64,000 bases of DNA from JAJOKK01 sp965370555 (GTDB lineage: Bacteria > Bipolaricaulota > Bipolaricaulia > UBA7950 > UBA9294). Shown here one piece after another: positions 8,528-16,420 of the stretch. Numbering within the stretch: the first letter of the stretch is position 1; each line of letters begins with the position of its first letter. Made by a program: the position numbers and the translations under genes. Below the pieces are notes generated by a model that searched no databases, had not been told where the DNA came from, and saw nothing but the letters and a program-made list of their open reading frames with translations. The stretch is from positions 62,001 to 126,000 of the forward strand of contig CBDUVB010000002.1 in the NCBI GenBank assembly GCA_965370555.1, written 5' to 3'.

Positions 8528-9838
8528 TCAATCTTCCGATCTCTCAATTTCCTTTGCCCTGTTGATCCTTTCCAGCCTCTTGGCCAGATCTTTCTCCAGA
8601 CCCCGACCGGTCGGTCGATAGTAGCGCCGTCCTTTTAGTGAAGGAGGGAGACACTTCATTGAGGCGACACCCGTCTCGAAGTCATGCGCGTATTGGTAGC
8701 CCTTGCCATAGCCAAGGCCCTTCATCAACTTTGTCGGGGCGTTCCGCAGGTGAAGGGGAACAGGCTCGTTCGGCTGGCTTTGCACATCCTTGCGCGCCTC
8801 CCCGAATCCGACGTAGAGGGCGTTGCTCTTCGGCGCACAGGCAAGGTAGACCGCAGCCTGCGCTAAGGCGAGGTCGCACTCGGGTAAGCCGATTGCATCC
8901 ACCGCCTCCCGCGCGGCAAGGGCCGTATTCAGCGCCTGTGGATCAGCAAGGCCGACATCCTCCGAAGCGATGCGGATCAACCGTCGTGCGAGAAAGCGCG
9001 GATCCTCCCCCGCCTCGATCATCCGCGCCAACCAATAGAGCGCGGCATCAGGGTCGGAGTTACGGATTGACTTATGGAGTGCCGAGATCAGGTTGTAGTG
9101 CTCCTCCCCGGCCCGGTCGTAGTTGAGGCCCTTTCGTTGCACCGCCCGCTCGATAAGTGGAACGTCTATTGTTGTCCCCGTCGCGATCGCACTCGCAAGC
9201 TCAAGGGTGGTGAGCGCACGGCGGGCATCCCCATCGGAGAGAGCGACAAGGGCGCTTTCCGCCTCATTCGTCAGCGTGTATCGTTCGCTTAGGCCCCGCT
9301 CCTCCTGAACGGCACGCTGCAGCACCGCGCGCATCGCTCCTGGAGGGAGAGGGGAGAAGCAGAAGAGCTGGCAGCGCGACAGAAGGGCCGCATTGAGCGC
9401 GAACGAGGGATTCTGCGTCGTCGCGCCGATGAAGATGACACTCCCTGCTTCGAGGTAGGAGAGGAGGACATCCTGCTGTGAGCGGGTGAAGCGATGGATC
9501 TCATCGAGGAAGAGGAGGTCGCGCTTCCCCTCAAGCTCGTGGCGCTCCCGCGAGCGTTCGAGAGCGGCTTTGACCTCCTTCACCCCGGAGAGGGCGGCCG
9601 AGAGGTGGACAAAATGGGCGTGTGATCGACGGGCAATGATCTTACCGACCGTGGTCTTCCCGGTTCCTGGCGGCCCCCAGAAGAGGAACGAGCGATAGGC
9701 CTCCCTCTCAATTAATGTGCGAAGGGATGCCCCCTTCCCCAGGATTGTTCCCTGACCCTCGATCTCATCGAGGTCGGCCGGCCTCATCCTCTCCGCTAGG
9801 GGAGCCTCCCCCGGCTCACCAAACTGAAGGCGGTTCAT
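8528..9838 (-). CDS. rarA: Replication-associated recombination protein A (AAA+ ATPase)
   Basis: A 436-aa MgsA/RarA/WRNIP1 family protein. It has the N-terminal RMRPADLDEI, Walker A GPPGTGKTT near residue 55, Walker B LLFLDEIHRF near 107, sensor 1 ATTQNP and the family C-terminus (GYQYAHDF...CLPPSLKGRRYY). The tetrameric ATPase acts at stalled replication forks. Its ATG overlaps the stop of the upstream CYTH gene by 4 nt, so both are translationally coupled in the prfB-CYTH-rarA operon. Confidence 0.95.
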   Translation of the reverse strand: MNRLQFGEPGEAPLAERMRPADLDEIEGQGTILGKGASLRTLIEREAYRSFLFWGPPGTGKTTVGKIIARRSHAHFVHLSAALSGVKEVKAALERSRERHELEGKRDLLFLDEIHRFTRSQQDVLLSYLEAGSVIFIGATTQNPSFALNAALLSRCQLFCFSPLPPGAMRAVLQRAVQEERGLSERYTLTNEAESALVALSDGDARRALTTLELASAIATGTTIDVPLIERAVQRKGLNYDRAGEEHYNLISALHKSIRNSDPDAALYWLARMIEAGEDPRFLARRLIRIASEDVGLADPQALNTALAAREAVDAIGLPECDLALAQAAVYLACAPKSNALYVGFGEARKDVQSQPNEPVPLHLRNAPTKLMKGLGYGKGYQYAHDFETGVASMKCLPPSLKGRRYYRPTGRGLEKDLAKRLERINRAKEIERSED

Positions 9839-10368
9839 GCTTCACCAGCGCGATTCGTAGCACGTTCAAGGAGATCGATGTAAGCTCCCTGAACCAGATA
9901 GGCTTCTTCAATACCTAACTTCGCCATGATCTCCCGTGCGACCTTCTCCCCGCGTTCCACGGACTCTCCCTGATCGAGCACAACCTCAAGCTCCAGGAAT
10001 GATCCTAGCCCTTCGACCGCGTCCAGGTGTATTCTCGTCTTTCCCACTCGGTAGAGCAATCTGCTCTTCCGCACGATTCCGCGTAGCCCTAAAGCGTTTG
10101 CAAGGACAGCATGGAGCGCAGCTGGATTCGTCGTCTCGGCGACCAGGTAGTGCGATGGCTTCGGTTCGTAGGTATCCTCTCGATCGTAATAGATCAGTTC
10201 TCCTCGCTCGGGAGAGAGGGTACGCAGCTTCAGCCGCCCCTTCGGCACGGGAAAGAACGTATCTTCCTGATGAATCTCCTCGCAAGGGGCATCGCTGATC
10301 GCCTCGATACGGTCGCGCAAGGCATCGACGTCCTTGACCCGTGCCTTGATCTCGACATTCATCGCCAT
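9835..10368 (-). CDS. CYTH domain protein (class IV adenylate cyclase / thiamine-triphosphatase-like)
   Basis: A 177-aa CYTH fold protein. The opening NVEIKAR matches the EIK signature of the class IV cyclase-like branch, and a series of charged strands (GRLKLRT, SRLLYRVGKTRIHLD, FLELEVVL) line the triphosphate tunnel. It acts on a triphosphate substrate: ATP to cAMP, inorganic triphosphate or thiamine triphosphate cannot be told apart here. The ATG at 10368 is chosen over longer openings because AGGAG lies 6 nt before it and the homology begins there. It lies between prfB and rarA in one operon. Confidence 0.8.
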   Translation of the reverse strand: MAMNVEIKARVKDVDALRDRIEAISDAPCEEIHQEDTFFPVPKGRLKLRTLSPERGELIYYDREDTYEPKPSHYLVAETTNPAALHAVLANALGLRGIVRKSRLLYRVGKTRIHLDAVEGLGSFLELEVVLDQGESVERGEKVAREIMAKLGIEEAYLVQGAYIDLLERATNRAGEA

Positions 10369-10391
10369 CGGCCACTCCTGTCCGCATCCAC

Positions 10392-11487
10392 TTAGCCCTT
10401 GCCTTTGCTGCCCTGCTCCAGGTACGCCTCGATGAACATGGTGATATCCCCATCGAGGACCGCGCTGACATTCCCTGTCTCCATCCCCGTTCGGTGATCC
10501 TTCACCATCTGGTAGGGATGAAGGACGTACGAGCGGATCTGGCTTCCCCACTCGATCTCTTTCAGGGTTCCTTGTATCTCCTCGATCTTCTTTGCTTCCT
10601 GCTCGCGTAAGAGCTCTCCCAGGCGGGCACGCAGGACCCGCATCGCTGTCTCCTTGTTCTGTCGTTGACTCCGTTCGTTCTGGCAAGAGACGACGACCTT
10701 CGTCGGAAGATGGGTGATCCGCACTGCCGAATCGGTGACGTTAACGTGCTGTCCTCCGGCACCGGACGAACGGTAGGTATCGATACGGAGGTCTTTGGAA
10801 TCGATCTCCAGCTCCTGTTCCTCGGTCACCGGAACGACGCTAACCGCAGTAAACGAGGTGTGTCGACGGTGTGCCGAGTCAAACGGGGAAATTCGCACCA
10901 GGCGGTGCACCCCCTTTTCTCCCTTGAGCTTGCCGTAGGCGTAGTGCCCCTTGATCTCCAAGGTAGCGCTGCGAATCCCCGCCTCATCGCCCGAACTCAC
11001 ATCGAGGAGCGAAGTCTTATAGCCCGCTTGCTCGCAGTAGCGTCCGTACATGCGCAGGAGCATCTCAGCCCAGTCCTGGGAGTCGGTCCCCCCGGCACCG
11101 GCGTTAATCGAGAGGTAGCAATCCGCAAGGTCATAAGGGTCGGAGAAGGTGAGTTCGATCCTCAAGGCGCGCACCTTCTCCTCAAGGGAAGAGAGACGTG
11201 GTAAGAGGGCTTTTAACTCCTCCTCGTCAGTCATCTCCACGGCCATCTGATGGAGAACCTCCACCTCCTCGACACCCTCTGTCAGGGCACGGTAACGGGA
11301 GAGTATGGAGCGATTACGCTCCAGCTGGCGGCTCGCCTCGGTGGCACGCTCCCGATCCTCCCAGAAGCCCGGGGATGCCATCTCTTTCTCTAGGTCTGAA
11401 ATCTCCGCTTCGATCCCAGCCGGGTCAAAGGTGATCACCGATCCTCGCGAGGACACTGCGCAGGTTTGAAAGTCTCTCTTCGTCCAT
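10392..11487 (-). CDS. prfB: Peptide chain release factor 2, with programmed +1 frameshift
   Basis: RF2 recognises UGA and UAA and releases the nascent chain. The gene opens at ATG 11487 behind AGGGGG. It reads 20 codons to an in-frame TGA (11425-11427) in the context CTT TGA C, where the ribosome must slip +1 to continue; the total is then 364 aa, the normal RF2 length. The body shows the SPF tripeptide (RISPFDS) that discriminates RF2 from RF1 and the catalytic GGQ (SGAGGQHVN). The autoregulatory shift raises RF2 when RF2 is low. It is the first gene of an operon with the CYTH and rarA genes. Confidence 0.95.
11425..11430 (-). promoter_or_regulatory. Programmed +1 frameshift site of prfB
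   Basis: The slippery CTT is followed by an in-frame TGA and then C, the classical RF2 recoding site. A GGTGAT stretch a few nt upstream could act as the stimulatory internal Shine-Dalgarno. Confidence 0.93.
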
Positions 11488-11848
11488 TGATCCCCCTATT
11501 GGTTCGCGTTCTGATATCTTCTGCCACCGCTATTTGCACGAGTCAAGCATAACTGGATGCCCGATTGACACCAACTCCGCAATCAAACAGCCATCATCCC
11601 CTTTATAATCGGCCGCGCTCTCTACCTCAAGGAAAGAAGTCCTTCATGTTAATGCCCTGCCACCTCTCTGGAGTAGGGAAGTTCCACGGCGCAGCCAAAC
11701 AGACTGAATGGGACGCAAGAATCACCACCCCGCTCTGGCGCGTCCGACTTGCACCGCACTAACTGCACAGATACTATCAGAGTTGCAACGAGGATATGGT
11801 AGTGTATGGGGCGCCGGAGGGAGGTTGTCGCTACGTCATAATTGATGT
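11488..11848. other. Intergenic region between prfB and the toxin-antitoxin pair
   Basis: I see no gene. It contains a TTGACA near 11563 and a TATAAT near 11598 on the plus strand, but they are about 33 nt apart and do not form a promoter. The divergent prfB promoter must lie near 11510-11550 but is not clear. Confidence 0.4.
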
Positions 11849-12223
11849 ATGATGTATTCACGAAGCCATTGGAAGTTGGTCTACTACACCGATTCGGAAG
11901 GACGATGCCCTATTGAGGAGTTCATCGATGTGCTACCATCTGCAACCGAGAAGGGGCGGATGATGGCGCTGCTGCACTTACTTGAGGAAGAGGGGATTCA
12001 CCTGCACCGGCCCTACGCAGATCTGCTGGAGGATGGGATCCATGAGTTACGAACGAAGGTTTCTAAGCTGCGGTATCGCGTTTTCTACTTCTTCTGGCAG
12101 GGCAATAGAATCGTCATCACGCACGGTATTACAAAGACCACCAAGCGCGTGCCACCCCGTGAGGTGAGACGGGCGAAGGCCTATCGAGACGACTGGCTGG
12201 CACGACACAGGAGTAAGATATGA
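11849..12223 (+). CDS. higB: HigB/RelE-type toxin (phage Gp49-like, DUF891)
   Basis: A 124-aa protein with the RelE-fold pattern of the HigB/Gp49 group: WKLVYYTD, a helical middle, then GIHELRTKVSKLRYRVFYFF and the basic ITHGITKTTKRVP strand. Such toxins cleave mRNA on ribosomes. The toxin gene comes first and overlaps the antitoxin by 4 nt (ATGA), the usual higBA order. No Shine-Dalgarno sequence stands before the ATG. A TTGTCG-17-TATGAT pair (11825-11853) would start transcription inside the reading frame, so the exact promoter and start are uncertain. Confidence 0.85.
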   Translation: MMYSRSHWKLVYYTDSEGRCPIEEFIDVLPSATEKGRMMALLHLLEEEGIHLHRPYADLLEDGIHELRTKVSKLRYRVFYFFWQGNRIVITHGITKTTKRVPPREVRRAKAYRDDWLARHRSKI

Positions 12224-12573
12224 GGACGTTTAGAGACCATCTGGAGCGGGTGCTCAAAGACAAAGAGGTTGCGCGTAGCTACGAAGGGGAGTACAAGAAG
12301 CTGCGGATTGCCTACGAGGTTCACGCTGCCAGAATACACCTGGGCTGGACACAACAGCAGCTCGCCAAACGAGCAGGAGTGACTCAGCAGATGATCTCCC
12401 GCATCGAGAATGCAACCGTCCCCAACATCTCGCTGAAGACCCTCTCTTTTGTTGGGAAGGCTCTTGGCTTGGATGTGGGGTTTGTCCATCCAGCCGCACC
12501 ATTCGGACCAACCACGGTCAAAAGGGGATTTGCCGAGAAGAAGATTGCAAAGAAGATCTCTGCGCAGCTGTAG
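12220..12573 (+). CDS. higA: HigA-type antitoxin, XRE family
   Basis: A 117-aa helix-turn-helix protein. The HTH (WTQQQLAKRAGVTQQMISRIE) occupies about residues 44-64, with an N-terminal extension resembling HigA partners of Gp49-like toxins. It neutralises the upstream toxin and probably represses the pair's promoter. The basic C-terminal tail (KKIAKKISAQL) is unusual but not informative. Confidence 0.87.
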   Translation: MRTFRDHLERVLKDKEVARSYEGEYKKLRIAYEVHAARIHLGWTQQQLAKRAGVTQQMISRIENATVPNISLKTLSFVGKALGLDVGFVHPAAPFGPTTVKRGFAEKKIAKKISAQL

Positions 12574-12627
12574 GCGTCCTGCTCATTTCTGCAACAGAGG
12601 GGCGCACATAGCAGCAATAGTTTGTGC

Positions 12628-12660
12628 CTCTCGCAAAGACGCAGAGAACGCCAAGAAAAA
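12628..12660 (+). repeat. Dispersed repeat, copy 3
   Basis: CTCTCGCAAAGACGCAGAGAACGCC followed by an A-rich tail. The first 20 or so bases are identical to copy 4 about 145 nt downstream. Confidence 0.65.
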
Positions 12661-12772
12661 CGTAAATAGACAAAGAGAAAAAGATGTTTGGAACTCAAGA
12701 GTTATGGCCTTTCTTAGCAATCTTTGCGGCTTGAGTGAGTGTAACGAACGGGCGAGAGAAAAGGCTTATGAC

Positions 12773-12805
12773 TCTCGCAAAGACGCAGAGAACGCAAAGG
12801 AAAAG
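12773..12805 (+). repeat. Dispersed repeat, copy 4
   Basis: CTCTCGCAAAGACGCAGAG...GCAAAGG with an A-rich tail, in the same orientation as copy 3. Between the two lies an inverted-type end at 12709-12730, as in the copy at 1453-1536. Confidence 0.65.
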
Positions 12806-12962
12806 CGGTAAAATGTGGAAAGGAATAAGAACAAAAAGCATTTCTTGGCGACCCCGTACCTTACCTGGAGCGTGAGGAGCCAGAAGAACAGGAGAGTGTT
12901 AGCCCGACCAAGCCCCGACATCTGCCTGAGAGACGCCACCCGAAACTGAAGGAGGTACAGCC

Positions 12963-13235
12963 ATGAACGAAGAGAAGATCCGAAGAGAGGAGTTTGTCAT
13001 CAGCGGCGAGAAGCTTGTCTCGACGGTCAAGGAGCTGGTACGGCAAGGGAACATCCGCCGCGTCACCATCAAGAATAAGGAAGGAAAGACCCTGATCGAA
13101 ATCCCGCTGACATTCGGAGTGGTCGGAGCGCTCTTCTTGCCCACCCTGGCCGCCATCGGCGCAATCGCAGCACTTGTGACCGAGTGCACGATCGTCGTGG
13201 AGAAAGTTGAGGAGGATGAGAAGGACGAGGAGTGA
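12963..13235 (+). CDS. DUF4342 protein, copy A
   Basis: A 90-aa protein of the DUF4342 family. An N-terminal helix (EEKIRREEFVISGEKLVSTVKEL) is followed by a strand pair (IRRVTIKNKEGKTLIEIPLTFG) and a hydrophobic stretch (about residues 48-75) that is probably one membrane segment or buried helix, then an acidic tail. Function unknown. A strong AAGGAGGT-like ribosome site precedes it. A near-identical second copy lies at 14003, so this is a recent local duplication. Confidence 0.8.
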   Translation: MNEEKIRREEFVISGEKLVSTVKELVRQGNIRRVTIKNKEGKTLIEIPLTFGVVGALFLPTLAAIGAIAALVTECTIVVEKVEEDEKDEE

Positions 13236-13347
13236 AGCATAAGAAACACACTTGACAAAGTCGAGGCGAAATGCTTTCCTTAGAGAAGCTTAAGAAAGGG
13301 ATCAAGTAGAATCTGGGAACCCTTTCATACAATACAGGAGGTGCACG

Positions 13348-13551
13348 ATGTGCAGTTATTTCGCGATACTGGCGGCGATACCTGGTTTCTTTTTGAGCTC
13401 TTTCTTTCTCATGCTCTTCTCCAGGGTTATCGGCCCCCACTTCAATCAGCAACCGTTGGACTACACGATGGCGATGTTGATCACCATCGCCCTGTGGGTG
13501 ACCGTGGCGCCACTGGTGACAGCACGGCGTCGGAGAAGCTCTAAGGATTAG
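13348..13551 (+). CDS. Small membrane protein of unknown function
   Basis: A 67-aa peptide with two predicted membrane helices (about residues 4-26 and 40-60) and a basic tail RRRRSS, so the C-terminus should face the cytoplasm. AGGAGGTGCACG precedes the ATG. It lies between the two DUF4342 copies, and gene spacing suggests it may be cotranscribed with copy A. No family recognised. Confidence 0.6.
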   Translation: MCSYFAILAAIPGFFLSSFFLMLFSRVIGPHFNQQPLDYTMAMLITIALWVTVAPLVTARRRRSSKD

Positions 13552-14002
13552 CCCGATTGGCTTAGTAAGAGCAGTCTATCACCGGGGAGCAGGATAGGAA
13601 CAGAGACCTTGTGTCCCGCCCCCGGTGATGACGTCCGGCCGTAACCTCGTTTAGGTCTCTCGCAACCGCCATTGAGGTGCACCGCTGGCTAGGACCAGGA
13701 TTTGCCATTGTAAAGCCATATCTGAGAGCGATTGGGAAGGAGCACGGACTGCTTTCGAACTTCGCAAAGCCAACCCCAGAGGTAAAGCGGGTAATTCAGC
13801 GAGCCGTTTCTTCCCCGGTTTCCTAATGGCTCCGAGGGCTGTGGGTCAGCGGTTGAACCGAAGTCAGACTTGTCTGTACCCAGTCCTTCCAGGTTACCCA
13901 CACCTGTTTACAGTAGGCAGGCCGAATAGCGAAGAAGCTTTTTGGGGAAATTGCTTCCGAACGAGCTGACTATGCCGTTCATCGACAGAAAGGAGACTCA
14001 AC
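13552..14002. other. Intergenic region with a hairpin
   Basis: No convincing gene. At 13578-13587 and 13620-13629 lie 10-nt complementary arms (ATCACCGGGG / CCCCGGTGAT) around a 32-nt loop, without a following T-run. The rest, to the AAAGGAGA ribosome site before 14003, shows nothing recognisable. Confidence 0.4.
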
Positions 14003-14278
14003 ATGGATGAGGAGAAGATCCGAAGAGAGGAGTTCGTCATCAGCGGCGAGAAGCTGGTTTCCACGGTCAAGGAACTGGTGCGGCAAGGGAACATCCGCCG
14101 TGTCACTATCAAGAACAAAGAGGGGAAGACCCTGATCGAGATTCCACTAACATTCGGCGTGGTCGGAGCGCTCTTCTTGCCCACCCTGGCCGCTATCAGC
14201 GCCGTCGCAGCGCTTGTTACCGAGTGCATGATCGTTGTGGAGAAGGTTGAGGATGAGGATGAACCATTTCAGGAATAG
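14003..14278 (+). CDS. DUF4342 protein, copy B
   Basis: A 91-aa protein differing from copy A at only a few residues (for example ISAVAALVTECMIV for IGAIAALVTECTIV) and in the acidic tail. Most nucleotide differences between the copies are at third positions, meaning that both copies have been kept under selection on the protein. Function unknown. Confidence 0.8.
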   Translation: MDEEKIRREEFVISGEKLVSTVKELVRQGNIRRVTIKNKEGKTLIEIPLTFGVVGALFLPTLAAISAVAALVTECMIVVEKVEDEDEPFQE

Positions 14279-14422
14279 TTTGGCTGCTACCTGGGTAGCT
14301 ATTGAGGAATCGCAAATATGGTCTCATACCGAGAAGATAAGGCTTGTGTCCCTAGAACGAACAGGACTCTCAGCGCCGGAGTTGTCCCGGGTCGGGCATT
14401 ACCTTGCCCAAGCTCCTCTGTG

Positions 14423-15220
14423 CTAAGTGACACGATACGGCATTGGGCTGCTATCTTTGTCGAATCTTTCTATTCGAATCTTTTCCGAGCCGAAGCCGCC
14501 ATCCTGCATGCGACTTTCAACCTGGATTAAGGAGAAGTCACGGATATTGGAGTTCGCGGAACTCTTCAGCTCCGCCAGTCGCCACTCGATTTCCTTTGTC
14601 ATGCCGCCAGAAGCATACGAGAACTTCACAATACAATACGATGGCCAGGTGTCCTGCCGAGCTACCTGCGACGATATAGGAAACTGCATTGGCTTGTTCT
14701 CGTAAGGCTGAATCGCCAAAGCTTGTCGTTTGTTGGGGGTACCCAACGTGTACGACTCTCCTGCCTCGGCAAGGAGTGCCCCGTCTTGAGTCACGAGCTT
14801 CACATCATAGCGGCGTGGCAGTATTTGCACCTCGCCTGGATTTCCAACAAGCGCGCGCACTTTAAAGCCCGGCATTGTGGGAGCTCGCTCCAGTGTAGCA
14901 GAATCAAGAACTGGAGTAGGTTCACGAGCTCTTGTCAGCAGCGTTTGGGTCGCTTCCTGCAACGAGGCAAGCTTCCTTTGGACCTCAAGGGAACCTTGGT
15001 GGATGACGTTGCTTCGCTCAAGCACTTCCGTTTGGCGTAGCTGAATATCGCGAAGCCGGATGTAGACAGCTGTCAGGATAACTGTGAATCCCGCAGTTAG
15101 CCCCGAGAAGCCTTCGGTGCTTTCTCCGCGAATCACCTGTACCAAGCCAAAGATCGCAATTAGTGTCCCTATGACCCATAGAATCTGGCTCAACTTGCGT
15201 GTGTTCTCGCTACGTTCCAC
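14423..15220 (-). CDS. Membrane-anchored protein of unknown function
   Basis: A 265-aa protein. Two membrane helices (about residues 11-28 and 38-54) are followed by a coiled-coil-like stretch (RDIQLRQTEVLERSNVIHQ, VQRKLASLQEATQTL; 58-95) and a soluble domain of about 160 residues with beta-type sequence. I do not recognise a family. It is flanked by unrelated genes and transcribed alone. Confidence 0.55.
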   Translation of the reverse strand: MERSENTRKLSQILWVIGTLIAIFGLVQVIRGESTEGFSGLTAGFTVILTAVYIRLRDIQLRQTEVLERSNVIHQGSLEVQRKLASLQEATQTLLTRAREPTPVLDSATLERAPTMPGFKVRALVGNPGEVQILPRRYDVKLVTQDGALLAEAGESYTLGTPNKRQALAIQPYENKPMQFPISSQVARQDTWPSYCIVKFSYASGGMTKEIEWRLAELKSSANSNIRDFSLIQVESRMQDGGFGSEKIRIERFDKDSSPMPYRVT

Positions 15221-15501
15221 TTTTCTCGACGCCTCCTAAATAATCTCGGACTAGTTCCAGTCTCAGCTTAGTAAACGGTCTTTGATGTGTCAAGACGAAT
15301 GAAAAGGCTTCTAGTGTGTTAGCCGCAACTGCTGAATCGAATGAGATCTATTCTGAGTGCGAGGGACACATACCATACTCCCATTGGACGCGTGGTCTAT
15401 CGAGGAAATAACAGAGCTGATAAACAGGTAGTTATTGAAGAATTGCAAACATACCCCGATACAGTTTATGACTCTGGAACCCCTAGCTATGTGATATACT
15501 C

Positions 15502-16095
15502 ATGTCAATGGATCAGATGTGGAGATTAGCAGCAATGGGATTAACGCTCCTTGGGTCAGTGCTTTCACTTGCCGAGGCCATTCGCCTCCCGCGAGTAGGT
15601 GCCGCACTCAAGGTCCTCTTTCCGCTCATAGCTTTCTACACTTTACCTCTCATCATGCCGCCACAGGGAGTATCACCCGAGGATACCGTGATTTTCATGG
15701 CAGGTTGGGTGCAATGGGCTATTGTGCTAATGCAGGCAGCGATTTTGGTGACGGTGGGCGTTCTTCACCTGGGAATTCTACAGTTTGCTGTCTCCAGAAC
15801 AGCGTTCTACAAGCGCTGGAGGGCAGTCCGTGCGGCCTTTCGGGTATATCAGACTGTTGTGCTGCTAGGCGGGATTTTCCCCCTTGTACTAGTTGTGCGA
15901 ATGGAGACCATCTTCTACACGGGGTTCCTTTGGAGGTTTAGCTTATATGGGTTCTTGGCTGCAGTCGTCATGGTCGTCATGTATTTCTTAGCCCTGTTCC
16001 TCAATAGGGTTTTTCAGGAAAAGCGTACAGCCTTGGTGCTCGCGGTTGTCTGCGTATGCTTATCTTCCGCTATTGAACTATTTCTCCTGCCCTAG
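15502..16095 (+). CDS. Polytopic membrane protein of unknown function
   Basis: A 197-aa, very hydrophobic protein with about six predicted membrane helices. It has no charged catalytic motif and no recognised family. Two ATGs (15502, 15508) are possible. A TATACT box at 15495-15500 sits directly before them without a clear -35, and there is no Shine-Dalgarno sequence. Upstream 15221-15501 holds nothing else I can name. Confidence 0.55.
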   Translation: MSMDQMWRLAAMGLTLLGSVLSLAEAIRLPRVGAALKVLFPLIAFYTLPLIMPPQGVSPEDTVIFMAGWVQWAIVLMQAAILVTVGVLHLGILQFAVSRTAFYKRWRAVRAAFRVYQTVVLLGGIFPLVLVVRMETIFYTGFLWRFSLYGFLAAVVMVVMYFLALFLNRVFQEKRTALVLAVVCVCLSSAIELFLLP

Positions 16096-16150
16096 CTAAT
16101 TGAGCTTCTCTTTGAACCCAGCACTATTGCGAAAATGGTCATGGGATATC

Positions 16151-16300
16151 GTCTTTTGACCTCTCGTGATGCATTTCAACGGTTCACCAGAGCGTACTCA
16201 CCGGCAGGGCATACAGATTTGAGCCGAAAGGAACGGGTTGATCGCCGGTAGAGAGAACGATCCCTCGTAGGAAGCGGTCACCCAACGAGTCACGGGATCT
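16151..16300 (-). pseudogene. C-terminal remnant of a DUF4143-type ATPase gene
   Basis: This stretch closely matches 18258-18400, which encodes the last 45 or so residues of the ATPase at 18249-19520 (the segment around GDRFLRGIVLYTGDQ). Shared runs include CATACAGATTTGAGCCGAAA. It has several changes and no upstream body, so it is a broken leftover of a second copy, joined to unrelated sequence near 16300. The remaining 16301-16420 shows nothing recognisable. Confidence 0.75.
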
Positions 16301-16420
16301 AAGGGGGGCCTTCATTATTAGGATTTCAGCGCCTCACGTTCCACAAAAGCACTTCGCGATCATACTGGTGCTGGAGTAGAGCGGAGATTGGAGTATGCAC
16401 CCTCGGGATTCTTCCGATGC

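Larger units (their letters stand above)
12574..12962. other. Intergenic region with two dispersed repeats
   Basis: Contains repeat copies at 12628-12660 and 12773-12805 and a right-end-like segment at 12709-12730 (CTTTCTTAGCAATCTTTGCGGC). A reading frame across it only translates the repeats and is not taken as a gene. GAAGGAGGTACAGCC at its end is the ribosome site of the next gene. Confidence 0.5.

Noticed and set aside
11563..11603. TTGACA and TATAAT before the toxin gene as a promoter
   Set aside because: The boxes are about 33 nt apart, far outside the usual 16-18.
12628..12805. Possible CRISPR-like direct repeats
   Set aside because: Only two units, irregular spacing of about 145 nt, repeats also scattered elsewhere, no cas gene.
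12449..12811. A 120-codon frame across the two dispersed repeats
   Set aside because: It encodes only the repeat (SRKDAENAK twice) and overlaps the antitoxin gene out of frame.
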